In this document: one piece after another, positions 8,540 through 22,096 of the stretch | Layout: each line of letters starts with the position of its first letter | Position numbering within the stretch: position 1 is the stretch's first letter | Source: Dyella jiangningensis | GTDB taxonomy: Bacteria > Pseudomonadota > Gammaproteobacteria > Xanthomonadales > Rhodanobacteraceae | NCBI GenBank assembly: GCA_000632805.1 | Contig: CP007444.1 | Location: 1,302,001-1,366,000 of the forward strand | Reading direction: 5' to 3' | Length of the DNA stretch: 64,000 nucleotides | Translations under genes and position numbers: made by a program | Notes under the pieces: generated by a model | What the model was told of the DNA's origin: nothing | Seen by the model: only the letters and a program-made list of their open reading frames with translations | Database searches by the model: none

Positions 8540-9235
8540 TCAATCCTTGTGGGCGGCGTTGCGGTCGCGGCCCGCTCCCAGCTTGCGGTCAAGCGAGCCG
8601 AAGATTTTCTTGAAAACACGGGAGAACTTGCCACGCTTGGTCTTGCGCAGCTTTTCTTCTTCGCTGGTGAGCCACGCCACCTGGATAACACGACGCTCAC
8701 CCTCGTAGGGCAAGTGGCCATGGAACGAGTTGTCGCAACGCTTGAATACCGCAAATTCACCGTAAAGCGGCTTGAGTTCCGGCGCGACCATGCTGTCGAT
8801 GTTGTCGATGTTGCCGAGGAAGCGCAGGCAGCCGTCGCTGGTGTCCGGCCACAGATTGTTGAGATAGAGCAGGGCCGTGGCGACCTTGGACTTGCTGTCG
8901 GTATGGATGGTGCCGTGGCGCTTGTTGAGCGAGCGGCACAGAGTGATCAACGTCGGGTACTGGCCAAGGTCGGGGATGCCAAGTCGCTGCCCGATGGCGC
9001 TGGCGAACTCCGCCGAACTCAGTCGCTGCACCAGCGCATTCACGGACGGTCCGCAATCGCTGGGGTCGTAAGGGAAGAAGCCCGCGCTCGCATACCGGGG
9101 GAAATCCCTATCAAGGTCCTGTCGGGCCTCATCCGGCAGCTGCCCGTGGGCGATCATGAAGGGGAAGGGTTCCAGCCGTACGTCCGTATCCGGCCGGTCG
9201 AGTCGGGAAGGATCGAGCAGTGCGGCTGTGTTCAT
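8540..9235 (-). CDS. 2OG-Fe(II) oxygenase family protein
   Basis: Predicted non-haem iron, 2-oxoglutarate-dependent dioxygenase of unknown substrate. In 231 residues the iron facial triad is HTD (His111, Asp113) and His172 in FHGH, with an Arg pair (181-182) placed to bind 2-oxoglutarate. The cupin strands ATALLYLNN and RRVIQVAWLT flank them. The C-terminus is basic and Lys-rich. Start at 9235 (MNTAALL) was chosen because the upstream in-frame extension is low-complexity. It is convergent with the antiporter and divergent from carA. Substrate could be a protein, lipid or small molecule. Confidence 0.75.
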   Translation of the reverse strand: MNTAALLDPSRLDRPDTDVRLEPFPFMIAHGQLPDEARQDLDRDFPRYASAGFFPYDPSDCGPSVNALVQRLSSAEFASAIGQRLGIPDLGQYPTLITLCRSLNKRHGTIHTDSKSKVATALLYLNNLWPDTSDGCLRFLGNIDNIDSMVAPELKPLYGEFAVFKRCDNSFHGHLPYEGERRVIQVAWLTSEEEKLRKTKRGKFSRVFKKIFGSLDRKLGAGRDRNAAHKD

Positions 9236-9447
9236 AAGGTCCGTCTGGGCGCTGGGCGCGGCTAGTGTAACGCTCGCAGCGTGCACCGTTGGGGCTTTCG
9301 GCAGGCAGATATTCCGCGGTTTCGGGTGGACAGAAAGGGCGCTTCCACCTATCATTAGCACCCGCCCTGAAACGTTCCTCGACCAAGGTCCACAAGCTGC
9401 TTTGCAGCGGCTTGCGGACTTTGCTGCACCTAAAAGGCGGTCCTCCC

Positions 9448-10576
9448 ATGCCTATCCCTGCTCTGCTCGCCCTCGAAGACGGCAGCGTGTTCCACGGCTA
9501 CGCCGTCGGCGCGACTGGTGAAACCGTCGGCGAGGTGGTTTTCAACACCGCCATGACCGGCTACCAGGAGATCCTCACCGATCCCTCGTACGCCAAACAG
9601 ATCGTTACCCTGACTTATCCGCACATCGGCAACACCGGCGTGAACGTCGAGGACGAAGAGTCCGATACCGTGCATGCCGCCGGCCTGATCGTGCGCGACG
9701 TGCCGCGCCGAGCCAGCAATTGGCGCAGCACCGAAAGCCTGCCCGACTACCTCAAGCGCCATAACATCGTTGCCATCGCCGGCATCGACACGCGCCGCCT
9801 GACCCGCATCCTGCGCGACAAGGGCGCTCTCAACGGCTGCATCGTGGCCGGCGAGGCGGTGGACGAGGCGGCCGCGCTGTCCAAGGCGCGCGCGTTCCCG
9901 GGCCTGAACGGCATGGACCTGGCCAAGGTGGTCAGCGTGGGCGAGTCGTACCAGTGGAACGAGGGCATTTACGACCTCGACCACACCAAGTTCAATCAGC
10001 CGTCCAAACGCTTCAAGGTCGTGGCCTACGACTACGGCGTGAAGTACAACATCCTGCGCCTGCTGGCCGAACAGGGTTGCGACATCACGGTGGTGCCCGC
10101 GCAGACGCCGGCTGCCGACGTGCTGGCGATGAAGCCCGATGGCGTGTTCCTCTCCAACGGCCCCGGTGATCCGGCGGCCTGCGACTACGCGGTGGAAGCC
10201 ACGCGCCAGTTCCTGGACGCGAAGATCCCGCTGTTCGGCATCTGCCTGGGCCACCAGATCATGGGCCTGGCCATCGGCGCCAAGACGCTGAAGATGAAGT
10301 TCGGCCACCACGGCGCGAACCATCCGGTGAAGGACATGGACGACGGCCGCGTGCTGATCACCTCGCAGAACCACGGCTTTGCCGTCGATCCGGCCACGCT
10401 GCCGGCGAACGTGCGCGTCACGCATACCTCGCTTTTCGATGGTTCGCTGCAGGGCTTCGCGCTCACCGACCGCCCGGCGTTCTGCTTCCAGGGACATCCG
10501 GAAGCCAGCCCCGGCCCGCACGACATCGGTTACCTGTTTGATCGTTTCGCCGCCCTGATGGAGGAGGCCCGCAAGA

Positions 10577-10584
<8 letters not shown>
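9448..10584 (+). CDS. carA: Carbamoyl-phosphate synthase small (glutaminase) subunit
   Basis: Hydrolyses glutamine and channels ammonia to CarB for carbamoyl phosphate, feeding pyrimidine and arginine synthesis. The 378 residues have an N-terminal CPSase domain and a class I amidotransferase domain with nucleophile Cys266 in GICLGHQ and the His350/Glu352 pair in GHPEAS. ATG 9448 follows an AAGGCGG ribosome site; the frame stays open upstream to 9289 but that extension does not look like CarA. Its stop overlaps the carB start by eight bases, implying translational coupling. Confidence 0.97.
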
Positions 10585-13800
<3,216 letters not shown>

Positions 13801-13804
<4 letters not shown>

Positions 13805-14280
13805 GTCGAGCTCCCATCACCAAGACGGGTTCAGAGCGTCTTCGCGGCGAGCTGGAAAAACTGAAGTCCTCCGATCGGCCGCGCATCATCGCGGCCATCG
13901 CGGAAGCGCGTGCGCACGGCGATCTCAAGGAAAACGCCGAGTATCACGCGGCGCGCGAGCAGCAGAGCTTCATCGAGGGCCGCATCGCCGAGCTGGAAGC
14001 GGCGTTGTCCACCGCGGAAGTGATCGACGTCAGCCGCCTGGCGGCCGGCAGTCGCGTGGTGTTCGGCGCCACGGTCGATCTCGAAGATGAGGAAAGCGGC
14101 GAAGCGGTGACCTACCAGATCGTGGGCGACCTTGAAGCCGATATCAAGCAGCGCCTGATCGCGGTGTCGTCGCCGATTGCCCGTGCCCTGATCGGCAAGA
14201 GCGAAGGCGACAGCTTCGAGTTCAAGGCACCCAACGGCATCAAGCGCTACGAGATTACCGGCGTTCGTTACGCCGGATAA
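13801..14280 (+). CDS. greA: Transcription elongation factor GreA
   Basis: Rescues backtracked RNA polymerase by stimulating transcript cleavage. The 159 residues form an N-terminal antiparallel coiled coil, with acidic tip residues in [16 protein letters not shown], and a C-terminal FKBP-like domain ([19 protein letters not shown]). Start ATG overlaps the carB stop. The carA-carB-greA order recurs in Pseudomonas and Xanthomonas. A strong terminator follows about 100 bases downstream. Confidence 0.97.
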
Positions 14281-14296
14281 GTTCGCCGGTGCCAAA

Positions 14297-14322
14297 TGTA
14301 GGAGCGCACCCAGTGCGCGACC
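14297..14322 (+). repeat. REP-like repeat, left copy of an inverted doublet
   Basis: A 26-base unit starting TGTAGGAGCGCACC is repeated in inverted orientation at 14503-14528 with one mismatch. Related copies occur at 16056-16081 and 16112-16137. Intergenic position, internal palindrome and paired inverted copies are typical of REP/REPIN elements spread by a RAYT transposase. Confidence 0.75.
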
Positions 14323-14386
14323 ACGGAATCGGTTGGTACCGCTCCTTTAGGTCGTCGAGAAGAGTGCGCTTCCACGGATCAAGAGC

Positions 14387-14414
14387 AAAAAAGGCCGCGC
14401 AAGCGGCTTTTTTT
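14387..14414 (+). terminator. Bidirectional intrinsic terminator after carA-carB-greA
   Basis: Stem GCCGC (14394-14398) / GCGGC (14403-14407) with a GCAA tetraloop, flanked by six A upstream and seven T downstream. It can act on both strands. It is the first strong terminator downstream of greA. The 324-base gap 14281-14604 otherwise holds two REP copies, a second terminator and no gene. Confidence 0.85.
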
Positions 14415-14502
14415 GTTGGCGCCGTAGGACGACAGTTCCTCCAGGAACACCCAGGTGCGCGATGCGCTCGTACGTGATGACACGAAAACGACGACGCGCC
14501 GC

Positions 14503-14528
14503 GGTCGCGCATTGGGTGCGCTCCTACA
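14503..14528 (-). repeat. REP-like repeat, right inverted copy
   Basis: Reverse complement of the unit at 14297-14322 with a single mismatch. The two copies enclose about 180 bases that include the carAB-greA terminator. Confidence 0.75.
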
Positions 14529-14553
14529 AAATGGATCCGAAGATGGATGCAAC

Positions 14554-14581
14554 AAAAAAGGGCCGCTCACGCGGCCCTTTT
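14554..14581 (-). terminator. Intrinsic terminator of rpmJ
   Basis: A 7-bp stem GGGCCGC / GCGGCCC with a four-base loop, six A on the left and TTTT on the right. Read on the minus strand it has a good T-tract and lies 24 bases past the rpmJ stop. It may also stop plus-strand read-through. Confidence 0.85.
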
Positions 14582-14604
14582 CGTCGACTCATCGCAGCTA
14601 GGAA

Positions 14605-14730
14605 TTAGCGCTGACGGGCCTTGAAACGCGGGTTGCTCTTGCAGATCACGAACACCTTGCCGCGACGACGCACAACCTTGCAGTCACGGTGCCGCGCCTT
14701 GGCGGACTTCAAAGAGGAAAGCACCTTCAC
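14605..14730 (-). CDS. rpmJ: 50S ribosomal protein L36 (RpmJ, zinc-independent type)
   Basis: A 41-residue basic protein starting [14 protein letters not shown] and ending [12 protein letters not shown] start at 14730, with AGGAG six bases upstream (14737-14741 on the plus strand). Classical L36 holds zinc with three Cys and one His; here only Cys17 and Cys30 remain and the C-terminal His position is Phe36, so this is the zinc-free (YkgO-like) form. Monocistronic, between two terminators. Confidence 0.93.
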   Translation of the reverse strand: MKVLSSLKSAKARHRDCKVVRRRGKVFVICKSNPRFKARQR

Positions 14731-14820
14731 GGCCAGCTCCTGAAACTAACGATAAGAAAAAGACAAGACGGAAATAGTAAACAATTTGCTGACTTGGCAC
14801 AAGTCCTTGGGCCGCAGGAC

Positions 14821-14856
14821 AAAAAAGCCTCAATCCATGGTTGGGTGGGCTTTTTT
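14821..14856 (-). terminator. Bidirectional terminator between rpmJ and the LysR gene
   Basis: AAAAAAGCC (14821-14829) pairs with GGCTTTTTT (14848-14856), a 9-bp stem enclosing 18 bases. It lies 32 bases past the LysR gene stop on the minus strand and gives T-tracts in both directions. It also insulates rpmJ from upstream transcription. Confidence 0.8.
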
Positions 14857-14888
14857 GCGACGGGGCAGTTTACCGGCCGCAGGTGTGT

Positions 14889-15785
14889 TTACTGCGGTTC
14901 CATCATGGCGCTCAGAAAACGGCGAACCACCGGAGAGGGGTCATCCACCCGGCTGGCCAGGGCAAGCAGCATATAGGCGTCCGGGTCCTCCAATCGCAGG
15001 TAACTCACGCCCGGCAGGCTGACGGACCGCATGGACGCAGGCACCAGGGCCAGCCCCATGCCGGCCGCCACCAGCACCAGCAAGCCATTGATTTGCTGGG
15101 CGTGCTGGCGGATTTGGGGGTGAAAGTTGGCCTTGGCTGCAATCTGCGCCAGACGGTCGTACAGCGTTGCAGCCAGCTCACGAGGCTGTACTACGAATGC
15201 CTCCATGGCGGCTTCGCGCAACCAGATGCTCTCGCGGCCTGCCAGTGGGTGATTGCTGGGCAGGGCCAGCAACAGGGGCTCGCGGTCGATCACATCCAGC
15301 CTTAGATGTCGGGCCATGCCAGTATGTTCGGGTTCGTCGCGCACAAAGCCCACATCGAGTTCACCTGCCAGCAGCGCCGCGTACTGCTGCTCGGTATACA
15401 TCTCGCTGAGGATCAGTCGCACCTGCGGCGCAAAGCTTCGGTAGCGCAGCAGGGTCTGGGGCAGGGCGGGGTGAAAGGTCACCGATACCGTATAGGCCAG
15501 GCGAAGCTTGCCACTGAAGCCGGTGGCGGCATCTGCCATCTGAGCGCGCGCTTCCTCGGCCTTGTCGAGGATCTGGCGGGCCTGTTCGAGAAACAGTTTG
15601 CCCGGCTCGGTCAGGGACACGTTGCGCTTGTTTCGCTCCAGCAGTCGAACCCCGAGATCGTTCTCAAGTGCCTGTATCTGTTGCGAAAGAGGGGGTTGCG
15701 AGATGTACAGGCGCTGGGCGGCCCGCGTAAAGCTCAGCTCCTCTGCGACCGTTACAAAGTAACGAAGCTGACGGAAGTCGAACAT
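14889..15785 (-). CDS. LysR family transcriptional regulator
   Basis: DNA-binding regulator with a small-molecule effector domain. The 298 residues begin MFDFRQLRYFVTVAEELSFT, an HTH of the LysR type with ISQPPLSQQIQALE as recognition helix (about residues 32-45). A periplasmic-binding-like effector domain follows from about residue 90 (LRLAYTVSVTFHPAL). The ATG at 15785 gives the standard N-terminus; upstream in-frame codons run into AT-rich promoter sequence. No divergent target gene sits beside it, unlike the classical LysR arrangement, so its regulon is not evident. Confidence 0.88.
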   Translation of the reverse strand: MFDFRQLRYFVTVAEELSFTRAAQRLYISQPPLSQQIQALENDLGVRLLERNKRNVSLTEPGKLFLEQARQILDKAEEARAQMADAATGFSGKLRLAYTVSVTFHPALPQTLLRYRSFAPQVRLILSEMYTEQQYAALLAGELDVGFVRDEPEHTGMARHLRLDVIDREPLLLALPSNHPLAGRESIWLREAAMEAFVVQPRELAATLYDRLAQIAAKANFHPQIRQHAQQINGLLVLVAAGMGLALVPASMRSVSLPGVSYLRLEDPDAYMLLALASRVDDPSPVVRRFLSAMMEPQ

Positions 15786-16005
15786 GCCGGGGCCTTTAAT
15801 ATGAAATACGAATAAGTAGGGGTCTAAATATATATTTGTTTCTATAACGGGTCGATCATAAGATTCTCCCCGTCCCGCCACCGTCCCCTCCCCCCAGGTG
15901 GCGGCGACCCTCGCCCCGCTGCGACGCTATCCCCGCGATATCTGGTCTTCCTCCCCCCTGACCCATATCGACGCGTCGCCCAGCGGGGCGCTTTCTTTTC
16001 CAAGC

Positions 16006-16040
16006 ACGACGCCCGGCTTTCACGCCGGGCGTCGTCGTTT
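16006..16040 (+). terminator. Strong hairpin, terminator-like
   Basis: A 12-bp stem (16006-16017 with 16024-16035) with loop TTTCAC, followed by CGTTTCT on the plus strand. No plus-strand gene precedes it. For fadH, transcribed leftward, it lies about 130 bases past the stop and lacks a T-run. It may be a structural 3' boundary. Confidence 0.45.
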
Positions 16041-16055
16041 CTGTGGTTCGCATGG

Positions 16056-16081
16056 TGAGGGAGCGCACGCTGTGCGCGACG
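16056..16081 (+). repeat. REP-like repeat, left copy of second doublet
   Basis: Contains GGAGCGCAC followed by GTGCGCGAC, matching the unit at 14297-14322 with several changes. It pairs with the inverted copy at 16112-16137 with a 30-base spacer. Confidence 0.65.
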
Positions 16082-16111
16082 GTCAAACGCAGACGAGACC
16101 CTCATTGCCGC

Positions 16112-16137
16112 GGTCGCGCACGGGGTGCGCTCCCACA
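16112..16137 (-). repeat. REP-like repeat, right copy of second doublet
   Basis: Starts GGTCGCGCACGGGG and ends GTGCGCTCCCACA, close to the inverted unit at 14503-14528. It lies 29 bases past the fadH stop on the minus strand. Confidence 0.65.
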
Positions 16138-16166
16138 GCCAACACCGGCACGGCGGGCGATTGCTC

Positions 16167-18214
<2,048 letters not shown>

Positions 18215-18397
18215 TGTGCCCGCTAGCGGCGTTTGAAAGCAAGGGGCGCCAGCGCTTCCCGGGTCGGACCCGTCTCGGCGGCGCCGATGTTCGACGGCAG
18301 CGCGCCGGCTTTTCGTCCGGCACGTTCCAGGTCGTACTGTCAGGGGAGGGCAGTTTTCGCTGCCGGATCTTTTGAAGCGGCCAGGCTTCGACGACGC

Positions 18398-18655
18398 TCA
18401 GCTCAACAGGTCGTGCACCAGCTCGATGTAGCGCTGCATCGCTTCATCTTCAGGAACGCCCCGCAACTGGGCCCAGGCTTCGTACTTGGCCGTGCCCACG
18501 AAGTCGAAGAAACCCGGCTGTTCGCTGTGCACGTCGCCCTCGGAGCCCTGCTTGTAGAGGGCGTAGAGCTTGAGCAGCGTGTCATTGTCCGGCCGCTGGC
18601 CAAGCCGCTGGATATCTTCGGCAGCCTGTTCGAATTCGCGACGCAGATCGGTCAT
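18398..18655 (-). CDS. Acyl-CoA-binding protein (ACBP)
   Basis: Small four-helix protein that binds long-chain acyl-CoA esters in the cytoplasm. The 85 residues contain the ACBP signature LKLYALYKQGSEGD, then KYEAWAQLRG and DEAMQRYIELV, with the conserved Tyr and Lys ligands visible. Start MTDLRREF at 18655 gives family length; an in-frame ATG at 18670 would add five residues and neither has a clear ribosome site. Proximity to fadH fits a fatty-acid theme. Confidence 0.9.
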   Translation of the reverse strand: MTDLRREFEQAAEDIQRLGQRPDNDTLLKLYALYKQGSEGDVHSEQPGFFDFVGTAKYEAWAQLRGVPEDEAMQRYIELVHDLLS

Positions 18656-18773
18656 GGTGTGGACTTGCATGGTTCTGACGGACTTGAGAGGGAGGCAACT
18701 GGACAGCCCGCGTTCCGTGCGAGGACCAACGCGATAGCATATGCGTTTTCCTTCGCCGCCGTCAGGAGACCCC

Positions 18774-19454
18774 ATGAGCCCATCTGCGTCCGTTCCCGTG
18801 TTGACCATCGACGGACCTTCGGGATCGGGCAAGGGCACCATCAGCCGCCGGGTGGCCGAGAAGCTGGGCTGGCGTCTGCTGGATTCCGGGGCGCTTTACC
18901 GCGCGGTGGGCTATGCGGCGGGGGCCGAGGGGCTGGATCTGTCGGACGTGGACGCCATGACGCGTTGCGCCCAGACCACCAAGATCCGCTTCCAAGCCGC
19001 CCCCGATGGCAGCGATACCCGTGTGCTGGTGAACGGCCATGACGCCACCGAGGAGCTGCGCACCGAAACCGCGGGCGCGGCGGCATCGGCGATTGCCTCG
19101 ATTCCCTCGGTGCGTCAGGCACTTGTGGACATGCAGCTGGCGTTCCGCAAGGCCCCTGGGCTGGTGGCGGACGGGCGTGACATGGGTACCGTGATCTTCC
19201 CGGACGCTGCATACAAGGTATTCCTCACCGCCAGCGCCGTCGAGCGGGCCAAAAGGCGCTATAAGCAGTTGAAGGAAAAGGGCCTCAGCGTTACACTAGC
19301 AACCCTTCAGCGCGAGATCGAAGCGCGTGATGCCCGCGATGCCTCGCGGACGGTCGCGCCGCTCAAGCCGGCCGCGGATGCGGTTTTCATCGACACCACC
19401 GGCATGGGCATCGAGGACGTCGTGGCGAAAGTATTGGCTGTCGTGCAGCCCTGA
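18774..19454 (+). CDS. cmk: Cytidylate kinase
   Basis: Phosphorylates CMP and dCMP with ATP. The 226 residues have a P-loop GPSGSGKG (14-21), the CMP-binding insert region and the signature [12 protein letters not shown]. An AGGAG ribosome site lies six bases before ATG 18774. The order cmk-rpsA-ihfB is widely conserved in gammaproteobacteria. Confidence 0.96.
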   Translation: MSPSASVPVLTIDGPSGSGKGTISRRVAEKLGWRLLDSGALYRAVGYAAGAEGLDLSDVDAMTRCAQTTKIRFQAAPDGSDTRVLVNGHDATEELRTETAGAAASAIASIPSVRQALVDMQLAFRKAPGLVADGRDMGTVIFPDAAYKVFLTASAVERAKRRYKQLKEKGLSVTLATLQREIEARDARDASRTVAPLKPAADAVFIDTTGMGIEDVVAKVLAVVQP

Positions 19455-19623
19455 GCGGGTTGCCGGCGGCTTTTGGTGCCCCTGACGAGATCAGGGGTGA
19501 TTGGGTCAACGGTGACAAGGGATTTATCCCGCGACACCCACAACCGGTGGGCCGACCGTCCGTACGCCAGTGCATTCCTGGCGGGCACTGGACCTAAGGC
19601 CTTTTATCATTTCTGGAATAAAC

Positions 19624-21297
19624 ATGACTGAAAGTTTTGCCGAACTGTTTGAACAGAGCCAACAGGCCATCTCCAAGCTGAAGCCGGGCGCGATCGTCAC
19701 CGGCATCGTTGTGGAAATCCGCAACGACGTCGTCGTGATCAACGCTGGCCTCAAGAGCGAAGGCATCGTCCCGATCGAGCAGTTCAAGGACGAGAGCGGA
19801 GAGCTGGAAGTGCAGGTCGGCGACGAGGTGAAGGTTGCCCTCGACGCCCTGGAAGACGGTTTCGGCGAGACCAAGCTCTCCCGTGAGAAGGCCAAGCGTT
19901 CCATGGTGTGGGACGACCTCGAGCAGGCCTTCGACAAGGAAGAGACCATCACCGGCAAGATCTCCGGCAAGGTCAAGGGCGGCTTCACCGTCGACATCAA
20001 GGACGTCCGCGCATTCCTGCCGGGCTCGCTGGTCGACGTTCGTCCGGTCCGCGATCCGGTCTACCTGGAAGGCAAGGACCTCGAGTTCAAGATCATCAAG
20101 CTCGACCGCAAGCGCAACAACGTTGTGGTCAGCCGCCGTGCCGTCGTCGAGACCGAGTTCTCCGAGGAGCGCGAGAAGCTGCTTGAGCGCCTGACCGAAG
20201 GCGCAGTGGTCAAGGGCACGGTCAAGAACCTCACCGACTACGGCGCGTTCGTGGACCTGGGCGGTATCGACGGCCTGCTGCACATCACCGACATGGCGTG
20301 GAAGCGCGTGCGTCATCCGTCCGAAGTCGTCAACGTCGGCGACGAGCTGGACGTCCGCGTGCTGAAGTACGACCGCGAGCGCAACCGCGTATCGCTGGGC
20401 CTCAAGCAGCTGGGCGACGATCCGTGGGTCGCCATCGCCCGCCGCTACCCGGTCGGCAGCCGCTTGTTCGGCAAGGTCTCCAACGTCACCGATTACGGCT
20501 GCTTCGTCGAGATCGAGCCGGGCGTGGAAGGCCTGGTCCATGTGTCCGAAATGGACTGGACCAACAAGAACGTCAACCCGGCCAAGGTCGTGCAGGTTGG
20601 TGACGAGACCGAAGTGATGGTGCTGGACGTGGATGAAGAGCGTCGCCGCATCTCGCTGGGTATCAAGCAGACCCGTTCGAACCCGTGGGAAGCCTTCGCC
20701 GCCATGCACAAGAAGGGCGACAAGGTGTCCGGTCAGATCAAGTCGATCACCGACTTCGGCATCTTCATCGGCCTGGACGGCGGTATCGACGGCCTGGTCC
20801 ACCTGTCCGACATCTCCTGGCAGGCTTCCGGCGAAGACCTCGTCCGCAACTTCAAGAAGGGCGACGAGATCGAGGCCGTGGTGCTGGCCGTGGATCCGGA
20901 GCGCGAGCGCATCTCCCTCGGCATCAAGCAGATGGAGCAGGATCCGTTCGGTCAGTTCATGGCTACCAACCCGCGCGGCACCATCGTCAATGGCACCGTG
21001 AAGGAAGTGGACGCCAAGGGCGCCGTGATCGATCTGGGCGAAGGCGTCGAGGGTTACCTGCGCGCCAACGACATCGCCAAGGAGCGCATCGACGATGCCA
21101 CGCAGCATCTGAAGGTGGGCGACAAGGTCGAAGCCAAGTTCACCGGCATGGACCGCAAGGGCCGTCAGTTGCAGCTGTCGATCCGCGCGAAGGACGAAGA
21201 AGAACTGCACGACGCCATGGCCGAGTACTCGAACGCCTCCGGCGGTACGACGAAGCTCGGTGCGCTGCTCAAGGAGCAGCTCAACAAGGCTGACTAA
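19624..21297 (+). CDS. rpsA: 30S ribosomal protein S1
   Basis: Binds mRNA leaders and helps initiation on structured or weak-SD messages. The 557 residues equal E. coli S1. Six S1 OB-fold repeats are recognisable, each with a [19 protein letters not shown] start and an LHITDMAW or LVHVSEMDW turn. The ATG at 19624 begins [12 protein letters not shown]; the 18-residue upstream extension is not conserved. The 169-base leader probably carries the promoter and S1 autoregulatory structure. A 10-bp terminator follows. Confidence 0.98.
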   Translation: MTESFAELFEQSQQAISKLKPGAIVTGIVVEIRNDVVVINAGLKSEGIVPIEQFKDESGELEVQVGDEVKVALDALEDGFGETKLSREKAKRSMVWDDLEQAFDKEETITGKISGKVKGGFTVDIKDVRAFLPGSLVDVRPVRDPVYLEGKDLEFKIIKLDRKRNNVVVSRRAVVETEFSEEREKLLERLTEGAVVKGTVKNLTDYGAFVDLGGIDGLLHITDMAWKRVRHPSEVVNVGDELDVRVLKYDRERNRVSLGLKQLGDDPWVAIARRYPVGSRLFGKVSNVTDYGCFVEIEPGVEGLVHVSEMDWTNKNVNPAKVVQVGDETEVMVLDVDEERRRISLGIKQTRSNPWEAFAAMHKKGDKVSGQIKSITDFGIFIGLDGGIDGLVHLSDISWQASGEDLVRNFKKGDEIEAVVLAVDPERERISLGIKQMEQDPFGQFMATNPRGTIVNGTVKEVDAKGAVIDLGEGVEGYLRANDIAKERIDDATQHLKVGDKVEAKFTGMDRKGRQLQLSIRAKDEEELHDAMAEYSNASGGTTKLGALLKEQLNKAD

Positions 21298-21316
21298 GCA
21301 GTAGCAGAAGGAAAGG

Positions 21317-21343
21317 CAGGGCGGCCATGCGGCCGCCCTGTTT
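21317..21343 (+). terminator. Intrinsic terminator after rpsA
   Basis: A 10-bp stem CAGGGCGGCC / GGCCGCCCTG with an ATGC loop, followed by TTT. Starts 19 bases past the rpsA stop; ihfB begins 28 bases further on. Confidence 0.75.
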
Positions 21344-21370
21344 GGTTCACGTCACGGACATTGGGGACCC

Positions 21371-21658
21371 ATGACCAAATCCGAATTGATCGAGGCGCTG
21401 GCACGGCGTCAGACCCATCTCGCGTTCGCTGATGTGGAGCTGGCGGTCAAAAGCGTGATCGAACAGATGAGCCATGCTCTGTCCCACGGCGAGCGCATCG
21501 AGGTCCGCGGTTTCGGCAGCTTCGCGCTGCACTACCGTCCGCCGCGCATGGGCCGCAACCCCAAGACGGGTGAGGCGGTTGCTCTGCCAGGCAAGCATGT
21601 CCCGCATTTCAAGCCGGGCAAGGAATTGCGCGAGCGCGTCAACATGGATCTGGTCTGA
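21371..21658 (+). CDS. ihfB: Integration host factor beta subunit
   Basis: DNA-bending architectural protein that forms a heterodimer with IhfA and acts in recombination and sigma-54 transcription. The 95 residues contain the HU/IHF fold with the DNA-binding arm [23 protein letters not shown], whose Pro intercalates into DNA. Starts [10 protein letters not shown] as in other IhfB. Lambdoid integrases commonly need IHF, which is relevant to the prophage downstream. Confidence 0.95.
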   Translation: MTKSELIEALARRQTHLAFADVELAVKSVIEQMSHALSHGERIEVRGFGSFALHYRPPRMGRNPKTGEAVALPGKHVPHFKPGKELRERVNMDLV

Positions 21659-21689
21659 TACCCGCGCGGGTAGCATTGAGAAGATCAGC

Positions 21690-21728
21690 GAAGGCAGGCG
21701 GCGACGAGTCGTTCCTGCCTTCTTTTTT
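21690..21728 (+). terminator. Intrinsic terminator after ihfB
   Basis: A perfect 9-bp stem GAAGGCAGG (21690-21698) / CCTGCCTTC (21714-21722) followed by six T. Lies 32 bases past the ihfB stop. Confidence 0.9.
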
Positions 21729-21838
21729 GCCTGCGTCCAGATGGCCTTCGCTTCAAAGGAGCGGCCTGGCTCGGTTCCTGAACGATGGAAGCGGGTTCGT
21801 GCCTGTGCCGGCCATCGGCAATCGGTTAAAGTCGCCGC

Positions 21839-22096
21839 ATGCGACTGATCGTGACGCTAATCCTTCTGCTCTTCATCGCCGCCGGCATCGTGCTGGGGGC
21901 TTTGAATGCCGACCTTGTCGGGTATGACCTCGGCTTTGCGCGGCTGGAATTGCCCAAAGGCGCGGCACTGCTGCTGGCACTCGTGATCGGCTGGCTGCTG
22001 GGCGGGCTCACCGCGTGGCTGGGCGTGAGCTTCCGTCACCGGCGCCATCGCCGCCAGCCGCCCGGCAAGACCAAGCCCTCGCCGGCCGGCGCATGA
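21839..22096 (+). CDS. lapA: Lipopolysaccharide assembly protein LapA (DUF1049)
   Basis: Small inner-membrane protein that works with LapB in controlling LPS synthesis. The 85 residues have two membrane helices (about 3-22 and 42-64) and a basic cytoplasmic tail with HRRHRRQ. Its stop overlaps the lapB start (ATGA), as in the E. coli yciS-yciM pair. Confidence 0.88.
   Translation: MRLIVTLILLLFIAAGIVLGALNADLVGYDLGFARLELPKGAALLLALVIGWLLGGLTAWLGVSFRHRRHRRQPPGKTKPSPAGA

Larger units (their letters stand above)
15786..16166. other. Intergenic region: AT-rich LysR promoter, hairpins and REP doublet
   Basis: 381 bases without a gene. 15795-15850 is an unusually AT-rich patch (TATATATT, TTATAG) that probably carries the LysR-gene promoter and autoregulatory site. 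A C-rich tract (15868-15960), a long hairpin (16006-16035) and a REP-like inverted pair (16056-16137) fill the rest up to the fadH stop. No open frame here looks coding. Confidence 0.6.

Noticed and set aside
7712..9265. 517-codon plus-strand frame across the antiporter and oxygenase genes
   Set aside because: Spans two real genes on both strands and has no family-like motifs.
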